A stretch of DNA of 40,573 bases from JAGXFP01 sp039714535 (GTDB taxonomy: Bacteria > Desulfobacterota > Desulfobulbia > Desulfobulbales > JAGXFP01), in NCBI GenBank assembly GCA_039714535.1, contig JBDLJC010000030.1, positions 1 to 40,573 of the forward strand. Direction: 5' to 3'. Position numbers and translations under genes: made by a program. Below, piece by piece: positions 1-7,885 of the stretch; the first letter of the stretch is position 1; each line of letters begins with the position of its first letter. Under the pieces are notes generated by a model. The model saw only the letters and a program-made list of their open reading frames with translations. It had not been told where the DNA came from and searched no databases.

Positions 1-101
1 GGAGCGCGTAGCGCGGAGCCTATCCATTGTGTTCGAGGTACTCGACAGCTGGCCGATAGGATGGTCCGTTTGTGAGCGTAGCGAGCGGTCCATCCTATCA
101 T
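1..101. repeat. REP-like palindromic repeat element
   Basis: An imperfect inverted repeat has arms at 55-68 and 86-99 (13 of 14 positions pair; a T-T mismatch involves position 65), enclosing a G+C-rich loop with the pattern GAGCGTAGCGAGCGG. The first 30 bases carry a similar GCG-rich segment followed by TATCCATTG, which looks like the right end of a related copy cut by the window edge. A small hairpin (GTCGAG-like arms, about 31-46) lies between. This is seen directly; that it is a dispersed REP/BIME-type element is inference, since no other copy is in the window. Confidence 0.5.
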
Positions 102-420
102 TGTTAATATATGGAAAAAGTCCATGATATTACCTTATAGATTCTAAGGTTTTCCACTTATTCCGATATTAAAGTTAAAATCTGGAAATATATTGTCCAC
201 TTTGGCCCCCGGCCTTAATAGCCGGTTACCCAATGTGATATTCCTATCACATTATCTCTGTTGTTGCTAGAGAAAACAAGAATCGGAAATTAAGATGGCC
301 GTCAGATATCATCTGACGGCCAAGAGTAGAGATGTTTATTGAAAATCTCAACCGGCAAATGTCAGGTTTGATCGAAACCGTGGGTTTAAAAATTTGTCAG
401 GTCAGATGGGAGTTTTCAAC
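102..420. other. Gene-free stretch with one strong hairpin
   Basis: No convincing reading frame is present. The only strong structure is the 12-bp hairpin at 296-322, listed separately. Short GGTCAG/CTGACC-rich repeats occur around 388-442, overlapping the end of the deacetylase gene. Confidence 0.5.
296..322 (-). terminator. Hairpin, possible terminator of deacetylase gene
   Basis: A perfect 12-bp stem (arms 296-307 and 311-322) with a 3-nt loop lies about 100 bases beyond the stop of the minus-strand deacetylase gene. On the minus strand the sequence after the stem is only moderately T-rich, so intrinsic termination is plausible but not certain. Confidence 0.4.
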
Positions 421-1503
421 TTAACTATCCTGACCTCTGACCAAGAGCCATGAACGGACAGCAGTGCGGCCACTTTCTTTTTCCTGGGCCTTGATCATCA
501 CCCGATTGAGTCTTCTCGTCAATTTCTTGCCGCCCGGCGCAGTAAGCATATCCCCCTTAAGCTTGGGAACCAGCCAACCAAGTTCACTGACATAGACCTT
601 GAAGCTGGAACTTATATAGCGCTCGGGGTTGAGGATCCGGGCGCCAAAAGAAGGTGGGGCTTCCGCAACATTCCCATATGCTGGAGTAAGATCAGTTATC
701 GGCAGATCAACCCTCTGGAGGATTGTCTTGAAATGTTTCATTGAAGACCATTCCCGACCGAGGATCGGTTCACGGGATATCATATATGGGTCGGTTGCCA
801 AGCTGATCGAACCGGGATCCTGGGGGATAACCGCCTCATAACCAAGCTGTCGGGCCTCATCCATGAGCAACTGATTGTATTCACCGTAAGGAATCGCAAA
901 AAACCGGGGCTTGGCGCCGAGCTTTTTATGAATGATTGCGGAATTTTTACTAAGATCATCGCGGATCCAGCGGCGATATTCACTATCGTTAAAGCCTTTG
1001 GGTCGGTCGGCCATTCGGCCATGGGCGTAGCTATGGCCCTGAAAATCCACCCCACTTTTGTGCATCTCCCGGGCTTCAGGCCAACTCATGTAATTTGAGA
1101 AGCCGCCGTCAATGCTCTTCGCATTGATAAAAACCGTAAAGGGATAGCCAAATTCTCTAAGAATCGGCCAACCATTGCGGTAAACGCTTTTGTAACCGTC
1201 ATCGATGGTGATAACCACCGCTTTGGCCGGTAACGGCTGCTGCTTATGCAAGGCCTCAACAAGTTTGGCCAGGGGCAGGACCTGATACTTATTGGCCGCC
1301 AGATAGTCCATCTGTTCGCGGAATCGTGCAACGCTGACGTTGGTGGTCGGATATTTATCTTCACCGAAGCGGTGGTAGATAAGGACTGTTACTTCCGGGA
1401 TTGGTTCAGCCGAGGCTGAAGATAGCGGTTGGAACAGCCAGAGACAAGATAATAGCAAGAATGTGATCTTTCGGGAGACCTGATTATCTATAGCAGAAGG
1501 CAT
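421..1503 (-). CDS. Polysaccharide deacetylase family protein, exported
   Basis: This 360-residue protein has a hydrophobic signal segment ending near an Ala-Ser-Ala-Glu site (about residue 33), so it should act in the periplasm or envelope. The NodB-type carbohydrate esterase 4 signature is visible: VTVLIYHRF near the start, TIDDGY with D101/D102, and HSYAH giving H157/H161, the usual metal ligands. Such enzymes remove N-acetyl groups from polysaccharides or peptidoglycan-like chains; the actual substrate here is unknown. A longer form could begin at a TTG at 1515, but ATG at 1503 is preferred; it lies 4 bases after the stop of the upstream Bax-like gene, suggesting translational coupling and a joint role in wall or exopolysaccharide remodelling. 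The C-terminal ~100 residues after the deacetylase fold are unassigned. Confidence 0.85.
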   Translation of the reverse strand: MPSAIDNQVSRKITFLLLSCLWLFQPLSSASAEPIPEVTVLIYHRFGEDKYPTTNVSVARFREQMDYLAANKYQVLPLAKLVEALHKQQPLPAKAVVITIDDGYKSVYRNGWPILREFGYPFTVFINAKSIDGGFSNYMSWPEAREMHKSGVDFQGHSYAHGRMADRPKGFNDSEYRRWIRDDLSKNSAIIHKKLGAKPRFFAIPYGEYNQLLMDEARQLGYEAVIPQDPGSISLATDPYMISREPILGREWSSMKHFKTILQRVDLPITDLTPAYGNVAEAPPSFGARILNPERYISSSFKVYVSELGWLVPKLKGDMLTAPGGKKLTRRLNRVMIKAQEKESGRTAVRSWLLVRGQDS

Positions 1504-1507
1504 ATGC

Positions 1508-2602
1508 TTAACCAACCTCGATTCCGCCGTCCCGCTGGGTAAATTTCAAGACCTTTATATCCTTGTACTGGATTGGTTTATCCACCAGAAAGCATTTATC
1601 ATACTGTCTGAGATCATTGTACTGAATAAAATTCTTGAGCTCCCAGACATAAACATCACGCCGCTCTGAATAATTCAGCAGTCCGTCAGCCAGTTTGAGA
1701 GGATTCATGGTCCGCTTCCTGATCTCACGGAAATGGCGGTAGGCCGGCAACCTATTCAGGGTTAAAATATATGCCCTGATCGAGTCGAGAATAGAATCAT
1801 ACATTGCCACCTTATGGCCCTTGCCATCATCACGGTCTCTAGGCACGAGTCCTTTACCACTCCAGGTCCAGATGCCAAACAGATTATTACCCTCATTGGC
1901 AAACCGGGAGGTAGCCCATGACGATTCTATTGCGCCCTGAGCCATTATCATGCTTAGCGGGACCAGATCAACGCGACTGACCATCTCAGTCGCCGAATTT
2001 GTTCTGTATTTACGGGTCAGCATCATGATAAACTCGATTTCATCCATGGTCAAAACTCTGCCCCAGGCCCCATAATCATCGAAAAAAATCAATTGCTGAT
2101 TTTCTTTGGGGAACTTGGCTAAAATAGCGCGTAATGCCATCTTTTCATTTCTAATCTCGTCAAGAGCAGTGAGAGCAACCGGCAATAGTCCATGGAAGAA
2201 AACCTTTTTCTTGATACTGGTGGCAAAGGCCTCGATATTATCAGGGTAGGAAGCAAATAAAAGAGGTGAAACCTGCCCCTTTTCATTTATTTGCCACAGA
2301 TCATTCTCTTTGAGAAGTCCGATCATCTCTTCACCGGTTGAAACTCTGAGAAGAGTGGCGTTATCTGCGTAGATGTTAGCGGGGAAACTGCTGTTATTCT
2401 TAAAGATAAGCAGGGTGCTGATCATCCCAATGATGACGGTGATGGTAACGGCCAGCAGCGCCTGGACGTTGAGGCGGTCCACCTCCAAATTGCCGAAAAA
2501 CATGTTTTTGGGGCATAAATCACCGGTAAGACACCCGGAGCTTGTGGGCATGATAGACTGGTGGCAGCTATTTTGCCGGTTTGCTTGATTACTCATAGAC
2601 AT
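1508..2602 (-). CDS. Bax-like glucosaminidase domain protein, membrane anchored
   Basis: This 364-residue protein has a single hydrophobic segment (about residues 46-66) followed by a large presumably periplasmic part. The C-terminal half resembles E. coli Bax and the GH73-type glucosaminidase family: the sequence AQGAIESSWATSRF places a likely catalytic Glu at residue 226, followed by the typical NLFGIWTW and a region with RLPAYRHFR. GH73-like enzymes hydrolyse the N-acetylglucosaminyl bond of peptidoglycan or related glycans. The N-terminal 45 residues contain three cysteines (13, 24, 30) and are atypical; no clear ribosome-binding site precedes the ATG at 2602, so a later start (for example Met34, at 2503) is possible. 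It precedes the deacetylase gene almost without gap, so the two probably form one transcription unit. Confidence 0.8.
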   Translation of the reverse strand: MSMSNQANRQNSCHQSIMPTSSGCLTGDLCPKNMFFGNLEVDRLNVQALLAVTITVIIGMISTLLIFKNNSSFPANIYADNATLLRVSTGEEMIGLLKENDLWQINEKGQVSPLLFASYPDNIEAFATSIKKKVFFHGLLPVALTALDEIRNEKMALRAILAKFPKENQQLIFFDDYGAWGRVLTMDEIEFIMMLTRKYRTNSATEMVSRVDLVPLSMIMAQGAIESSWATSRFANEGNNLFGIWTWSGKGLVPRDRDDGKGHKVAMYDSILDSIRAYILTLNRLPAYRHFREIRKRTMNPLKLADGLLNYSERRDVYVWELKNFIQYNDLRQYDKCFLVDKPIQYKDIKVLKFTQRDGGIEVG

Positions 2603-2865
2603 ACGATAGGGATTTTAAAAAGAGGAAGTTCGGAGGCATGCGAAGAAGTGAGTTTGTTTGACCAATAGCCATGATTGGTTAACCAAAGGATCGCTGATTT
2701 ACTTAGCTAAGCGGAACTAATATCTCGTTGTGCATGACCTCTGAAAAACATTTGAACATTATTACTTAATTTTAATGCGATAATACATTATATAACACAA
2801 GTTAAGATTTATTTAAACAAAACCATCTTCCCATAAGTTAACAGGCTTTCCCAAGGAGAATTAAC
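2603..2865. other. Divergent intergenic region, promoter zone
   Basis: This AT-rich spacer separates the minus-strand Bax-like gene from the plus-strand cyclophilin gene and should hold both promoters. TTGAAC (2752-2757) followed by several TATAAT-like hexamers (around 2779-2796) is visible, but none has ideal spacing, so no promoter is called. An AAGGAG Shine-Dalgarno sequence precedes the cyclophilin ATG. Confidence 0.4.
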
Positions 2866-3483
2866 ATGTCACTTAAAAATTTTGTAGCAATCCTTTTTGC
2901 CCTGCTGCTTTTTCCCTTAGCGGCCAGTGCTGAATTTCCAGAGGCTGACACCTCAAAAGCACCTCTGGTAATCATGGAAACCTCCATGGGCACAATTAAA
3001 ATCGAATTGTTCGACCAAGAGGCCCCTTTAACGGTCGAGAACTTTCGTAATTATGTTAAGCAAGGCTTCTATAATGGATTAATCTTTCATCGCGTCATTC
3101 CCAAATTCATGATCCAGGGCGGCGGTTTTGAGCCGGGCATGAAACGTCGTAATCCTTCCCAGGCTCCGGTACCCAACGAGGCCACTAACGGCTTGAAAAA
3201 CAAACGCGGCACCCTTTCCATGGCCAGAACCGGCAAGGTCCATAGCGCCACCAGCCAGTTCTTTGTTAATGTTGTTGATAATATCAGTCTCGACAACCGC
3301 GGCACCTTGCCCCACCAATTCGGTTACGCGGTGTTTGGTAAGGTTGTGCAAGGTATGGATGTAGCGGACAGGATCGTTGCCACCCCAGCGACCACGGTTT
3401 CCTCTGGAGCCGGTCAATTCAAAAATGTACCCAAGCAAGATGTGATGATAATCAAGATGTACGAAGAGGAAAAAAGCGAATAA
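2866..3483 (+). CDS. Peptidyl-prolyl isomerase, cyclophilin type, exported
   Basis: This 205-residue protein begins with a classical signal peptide (hydrophobic core, cleavage likely at Ala-Ser-Ala around residues 20-22), so it is probably periplasmic like E. coli PpiA. The cyclophilin core spans about residues 33-198 and contains FHRVIPKFMIQGGG with the catalytic Arg76, the SMART/SMARTG-like segment LSMARTG, the TSQFFVNV segment and the FGKVVQGMDV segment. It catalyses cis-trans isomerisation of proline peptide bonds during folding of exported proteins. The start is supported by an AAGGAGA sequence a few bases upstream. It stands alone between divergent and convergent neighbours and is followed by a strong terminator. 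Confidence 0.95.
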   Translation: MSLKNFVAILFALLLFPLAASAEFPEADTSKAPLVIMETSMGTIKIELFDQEAPLTVENFRNYVKQGFYNGLIFHRVIPKFMIQGGGFEPGMKRRNPSQAPVPNEATNGLKNKRGTLSMARTGKVHSATSQFFVNVVDNISLDNRGTLPHQFGYAVFGKVVQGMDVADRIVATPATTVSSGAGQFKNVPKQDVMIIKMYEEEKSE

Positions 3484-3588
3484 TATCTAGAAGTCACTCC
3501 CCTTTAAATGTTGTTCCGGTCTGCTATTGGCGGATTTTCTCTAGGAGATAGGAACGCACTTTGAAGGCCAGTGTGCCATCTGCCATAA

Positions 3589-3628
3589 CAAAAAAGGCCC
3601 GTCTGATAGTTCAGACGGGCCTTTTTTT
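3589..3628. terminator. Bidirectional intrinsic terminator
   Basis: A perfect GC-rich stem (GGCCCGTCTGA, arms about 3596-3606 and 3611-3621) is flanked by runs of A on the left and T on the right. It lies between the convergent cyclophilin and parC genes and can serve both strands. Confidence 0.95.
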
Positions 3629-3657
3629 GAAATTTCAAACCAATGCTTGTTAGTAAA

Positions 3658-5640
3658 CTATTCCTTGTTTTTCTCATCAAACAAACCGAGTGGCTTTTCT
3701 TCCGGCTGTTCCTCTTTGGGCGAAGTTTCCGCAACTCGCCGGACAACTCGCGAAGAGACCCGCTTGCCCTTGGCCGCAGCCCCTTTAATCAGGCATTCAT
3801 CCAGATTAAAATCCTCAAAATTCCGTTTGGCTCTTTTATTGGGCGCGAAATGGGTTCGGAGCCAAACGCCTTTGCCGGTCTTAAGAAAGAGAATCTTTGA
3901 CCGCTTGTGTTCCGGAAAGAGCCTGTATTCCTTTTCCAGAATGAATTTAGGCATCTTAAACCTTTTGATATAGGAAAGATTCTCCTGGCCATCCCGGTAA
4001 ACAATATTGAAAAGTAATTTGTCACCGACCTTGCCGACCCAGGCCAGATCATAACCGACAAATATTTTGTCCGAGACATTAATCACCCGGTAAACACCAT
4101 CACGACTTATCATCAGGATCTTATCGTATTCAGAACATGAAAAAGAATCCTGCTCACCCGCTTTGACTTGGTGACCAAGAAAACCGCTGTCACGGTCATA
4201 ACCAACCGTCAGGTTCGACAAGGCAACCTTACGGACCTTGACTTCACTGAAGGTCTTGATTTCAGTGCGACGCGGGTATTGTTCGCCATATTTGGCAAGC
4301 AGTTTGTCTATATACTCGATCGAAAAACCGACCATGTCCTTAAGACTGGTCTCGATCTCTTTGATCCTGGCTCTGATCTCTCGGATATCTTTTTTCTTCT
4401 TGTTGAGGTCATACCTGGAGATCCGCTTGATCCTGATCTCCAGTAAGCGTTCGATATCTTCACGGGTCACATCCCTGACCAGTTTTTTCCGGAAAGGCAG
4501 GAGTGATTGCTCAATGGTCTCAATTACCGCCGCGAAGGACTTGCACTCCTCAATATCTTTATAAAGCCTCTTCTCGATAAATATCTGCTCAAGCAGGTGG
4601 GCGTGGAGCTTTTCTCTGTTGCGCTCAAGGTCAATGTGCAGCTCTTTTTCAAGATCGTCTTTTAACCTTGCGGTGTTGTAAGCCAGAACCTCGTTGACCC
4701 CGATGATAACCGGGCGATTGTCCTTAATGATGGTCAGGTTGGGGCTGATCGAAACTTCACAGTCGGTGAAGGCGTACAGGGCGCGGATGGTCTCAGCGGC
4801 ATAGATGCCGCGGGCCAGCTTGATCTCAATCTCGACATTTTCGGCGGTATAATCGTTGATCGACATGATTTTGATCTTGCCGGCGCGGGCGGCTTTCTCA
4901 ACACTCTCGATCAGAGACTCGGTTGTCGTCGAGTGGGGTATTTCGCTGATGGTAATGGTCTTTTCATCCTTCTCTTCGATCCGGGCCCGGCATTTAATCT
5001 TGCCATTGCCCTGATTATAACCACTTACATCGACCAACCCTCCCTTGGGGAAGTCCGGATATATCTCAACATCTTCGCCCAACAGGATTTGCTTCTGGGC
5101 CGCAAGTAATTCCTGGAAATTATGGGGCATAATCTTGGTGGCCATCCCGACGGCAATACCTTCAGCGCCGAGCATCAACAGCATCGGCAGCTTAGCGGGC
5201 AGAGTAATCGGTTCCAACATCCGGCCATCGTAAGAATCGGTAAAATCAGTCAGGTCCCGATTGAACATGGTCGCCCGAGCCAGCGGGGTCAGACGGCATT
5301 CGATATAACGGGCGGCCGAGGCCTTATCTCCGGTAAAGATGTTACCGAAGTTGCCCTGCCGCTCGATCAGAAACTCTTTATTGGCCAGATTAACCAGGGC
5401 CGCGAAGATAGAGGCATCACCGTGGGGGTGCAGCTTCATACAATCGCCAACCACATTGGCCACCTTATGGAAGCGGCCGTCATCCATGTTGTGGAGGGTC
5501 TGGAGAATCCTTCTCTGCACCGGCTTCAGGCCATCGCTGATATCAGGAATGGCCCGCTCCCTGATCACGTAGGAGGTGTAATCGAGAAAGTTGCGGTCAA
5601 ACAGCGTATGTAGTTCACCGTAGTGGGTAAGAGCGTTCAT
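3658..5640 (-). CDS. parC: DNA topoisomerase IV subunit A (ParC), short form
   Basis: This 660-residue protein is the DNA breakage-reunion subunit of a type IIA topoisomerase. The N-terminal domain contains ERAIPDISDGLKPVQRRIL, HPHGDASI and ASAARYIECRL, which places the catalytic tyrosine at residue 112. A tower/coiled-coil region follows (about 300-450), then a shortened C-terminal part (about 480-620) and a charged, Glu/Pro-rich tail. The GyrA-box QRRGGKG is absent, which separates it from GyrA. The wording of the N-terminal motifs (RFHKVANVVG, ASAARYIECRLTPLA) is closer to what I know from Bacteroidetes and Chlamydiae ParC than to E. coli ParC, and the C-terminal region is shorter than in either. 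It follows parE by 21 bases, so the two subunits are co-expressed; together they should decatenate chromosomes. Confidence 0.92.
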   Translation of the reverse strand: MNALTHYGELHTLFDRNFLDYTSYVIRERAIPDISDGLKPVQRRILQTLHNMDDGRFHKVANVVGDCMKLHPHGDASIFAALVNLANKEFLIERQGNFGNIFTGDKASAARYIECRLTPLARATMFNRDLTDFTDSYDGRMLEPITLPAKLPMLLMLGAEGIAVGMATKIMPHNFQELLAAQKQILLGEDVEIYPDFPKGGLVDVSGYNQGNGKIKCRARIEEKDEKTITISEIPHSTTTESLIESVEKAARAGKIKIMSINDYTAENVEIEIKLARGIYAAETIRALYAFTDCEVSISPNLTIIKDNRPVIIGVNEVLAYNTARLKDDLEKELHIDLERNREKLHAHLLEQIFIEKRLYKDIEECKSFAAVIETIEQSLLPFRKKLVRDVTREDIERLLEIRIKRISRYDLNKKKKDIREIRARIKEIETSLKDMVGFSIEYIDKLLAKYGEQYPRRTEIKTFSEVKVRKVALSNLTVGYDRDSGFLGHQVKAGEQDSFSCSEYDKILMISRDGVYRVINVSDKIFVGYDLAWVGKVGDKLLFNIVYRDGQENLSYIKRFKMPKFILEKEYRLFPEHKRSKILFLKTGKGVWLRTHFAPNKRAKRNFEDFNLDECLIKGAAAKGKRVSSRVVRRVAETSPKEEQPEEKPLGLFDEKNKE

Positions 5641-5661
5641 GATGTCTCTTGAGTTTCCTTG

Positions 5662-7491
5662 CTAACCGAGCGGATCATCGCTCAAATTGTCCATAATATA
5701 TTCTTTACGAACCGGCGTGTTCTTGCCCATATAAAACTCCAGCAGTTTGGGCACATCACTGAGCTTATCAATGGTCACTTGCTGCAGACGAATATCCGGG
5801 CCAATAAACTGTTTAAATTCCTTGGGGGAGATTTCTCCAAGGCCCTTAAAACGGGTGATCTCAACCTTGAGTTTCTTTTTGCCCCGTCCGCCAAGTTTCT
5901 TTTCGGCGGCCAGCCGCTCTTTGTCCGAATAGCAATAGAGGGTTTCCTGTTTATTTCTGACCCTGAAGATCGGGGTTTCCAAAATATAGACATGGCCCCT
6001 CTTCACCAGCGACTCAAAGTAATGGAGAAAAAAAGTCAGGAGCAGATTACGGATATGCAGGCCATCTACATCGGCATCGGTGGCCATAATAACCTTGTCG
6101 TAGCGCAAGGTTTCGACGGAATCCTCAATATTCAGGGACCGCATCACATTGTACATCTCGTCATTCTTATAGAGCAGGGTGAGTTGCTGACCGAAGACGT
6201 TCATCGGTTTACCCTTGAGCGAGAACACCGCTTGGGTCATGGGATCACGGGAACTGACGATTGAACCGGAGGCAGACTGGCCCTCGGTAATAAAAACCAT
6301 ATTTTCCCGACCCTCCTTGGAGGGTTTGTTTTTACTGGGATGATATTTACAGTCCTTGAGCTGGGGAATTTTCAGGGCAACTTTTCGGGCCTTGACCTTG
6401 GCCTCCTTGCGCACCTGTTGCAGCTCTTTCCGGACCTTGGCGTTATGCTGAATCTTCTGGATCACCACATCGGCCAGTTCGGTATTCTTGTAAAAATAAT
6501 CAATCAGGACATCCTTGACCTGATTGACGATCCAAGCCCGGATATCCGTATTGCCCAGCTTGTTCTTGGTCTGCGATTCGAAGATCGGGTCCTTGACCTT
6601 GATGGCCACGGTCCCGACCACCCCATCGCGCACATCTTCACCGGCGAACTTCTTGCCGGCATATTCATTAACTCCTTTAAGGATTCCCTCCCGGAAGGCG
6701 GAAAGATGGGTGCCGCCTTCGTTGGTGTAGGTACCGTTAACAAAAGAAAAATATGATTCGCCGTAGCAATCGGTATGGGAGAAAGCAAATTCGAGGGTAG
6801 TGTCTTTATGATGGATCGGTGCGTAGAGCTGGGTGCCTTCGATCTCATTGTCCAAAAGATCGAGCAGGCCATGGGCTGAATAGAAAACCTCATCATCCAG
6901 ATGAAGTTTCAGACCGGCGTTAAGATAGGCATATCGCCAAAGGCGTTTACGGATAAAATCCAGATTAAAGGAGTAATCTTCAAAAAGGTCGGGAGAGGGG
7001 GTGAACTTGACCAGAGTGCCATTCGGTTCAGCTGTTTTCCCGGAGTTCTGACCCGTCAGTTCACCGGTGACAAAATCCGCTGAGGCAAATTCACCCTCCC
7101 GATAAGCCGCAACCTCAAAACGAGTGGACAAAGCGTTGACCGCCTTAGTGCCGACCCCATTAAGCCCAACCGAAAACTGAAACACCTCGGTATTATATTT
7201 GGCGCCGGTATTAATTACCGAAACACATTCAACCAGTTTACCCAGCGGGATGCCCCGGCCATAATCCCGCACCGTTACTTCGCCTTCAGGGGTTACCGAG
7301 ATATCGACCCGGTCACCCTCTCCCATAATAAACTCGTCAACGGCATTATCCACCACCTCTTTAACCAGAATATAGATGCCGTCATCCGGATGGGAACCAT
7401 TGCCAAGGCGACCGATATACATACCTGGGCGCAGCCGGATATGTTCCAGCGAGCTCAGGGTCTTTATCTTATCTTCGTTATATTCGGTCAT
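5662..7491 (-). CDS. parE: DNA topoisomerase IV subunit B (ParE)
   Basis: This 609-residue protein is the ATPase subunit of the topoisomerase. The GHKL ATP-binding domain shows RLRPGMYIG, KEVVDNAVDEF, DYGRGIP and the GLNGVGTKAVNALS loop. The TOPRIM domain contains FITEGQSASGS, where the common Asp after Glu-Gly is replaced by Gln, and the intact metal-binding TDADVDG motif. The C-terminal RFKGLGEI segment is typical of the GyrB/ParE family. As with ParC, the wording (SASGS rather than SAGGS, AVFSLKGKPMNVFG) points to the Bacteroidetes/Chlamydiae-like ParE branch. Its ATG at 7491 has only a weak ribosome-binding site. The gene is first in a parE-parC operon that reads toward the 3.6-kb terminator. 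Confidence 0.93.
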   Translation of the reverse strand: MTEYNEDKIKTLSSLEHIRLRPGMYIGRLGNGSHPDDGIYILVKEVVDNAVDEFIMGEGDRVDISVTPEGEVTVRDYGRGIPLGKLVECVSVINTGAKYNTEVFQFSVGLNGVGTKAVNALSTRFEVAAYREGEFASADFVTGELTGQNSGKTAEPNGTLVKFTPSPDLFEDYSFNLDFIRKRLWRYAYLNAGLKLHLDDEVFYSAHGLLDLLDNEIEGTQLYAPIHHKDTTLEFAFSHTDCYGESYFSFVNGTYTNEGGTHLSAFREGILKGVNEYAGKKFAGEDVRDGVVGTVAIKVKDPIFESQTKNKLGNTDIRAWIVNQVKDVLIDYFYKNTELADVVIQKIQHNAKVRKELQQVRKEAKVKARKVALKIPQLKDCKYHPSKNKPSKEGRENMVFITEGQSASGSIVSSRDPMTQAVFSLKGKPMNVFGQQLTLLYKNDEMYNVMRSLNIEDSVETLRYDKVIMATDADVDGLHIRNLLLTFFLHYFESLVKRGHVYILETPIFRVRNKQETLYCYSDKERLAAEKKLGGRGKKKLKVEITRFKGLGEISPKEFKQFIGPDIRLQQVTIDKLSDVPKLLEFYMGKNTPVRKEYIMDNLSDDPLG

Positions 7492-7885
7492 AGTCTACGT
7501 ATCTTATGGATAAAACAGGTTTTTATTACCTTATTTTCTATCTTATAAACAGAGCCTAACTCGAAAATAAAAAATTGTTGGACTGGTGCTAATCAGCAAG
7601 CGTACAATCTATATCTTTCTTTCCTTATGGCCGCAATGATAATTTTGCCCTGACAGCTATCTATCGTCTATTTGGTCGGTATTTCATTTAATTAAAATCA
7701 ATTACCTGAAAAGTAAAGATGGTGATGATTGTGAACACTTGCTCCCCCGAAGCTATGTAGTGACAGGTGGCAGAAAAAATATTAATCTAACGGTTCAAAT
7801 TTTATGACTGTGATAGCAGAACAGTTTGTCGTAGACATTCTGTTTCTTAAAGATATGGATCGAGCAAGACAAACCAAGGCTGAAA
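7492..7885. other. Divergent intergenic region, no gene seen
   Basis: About 390 bases between parE (-) and the M3 peptidase (+). It is AT-rich with no convincing reading frame, RNA gene or strong hairpin; presumably it holds both promoters, but no hexamer pair is clear enough to call. Confidence 0.5.

Noticed and set aside
5122..5613. Long plus-strand frame (163 codons) inside parC
   Set aside because: It lies wholly antisense to conserved ParC motifs and its translation has no recognisable domain; it follows from the codon bias of parC.
5659..6264. 201-codon plus-strand frame inside parE
   Set aside because: Antisense shadow of the TOPRIM and C-terminal region of ParE, which is clearly the coding strand.
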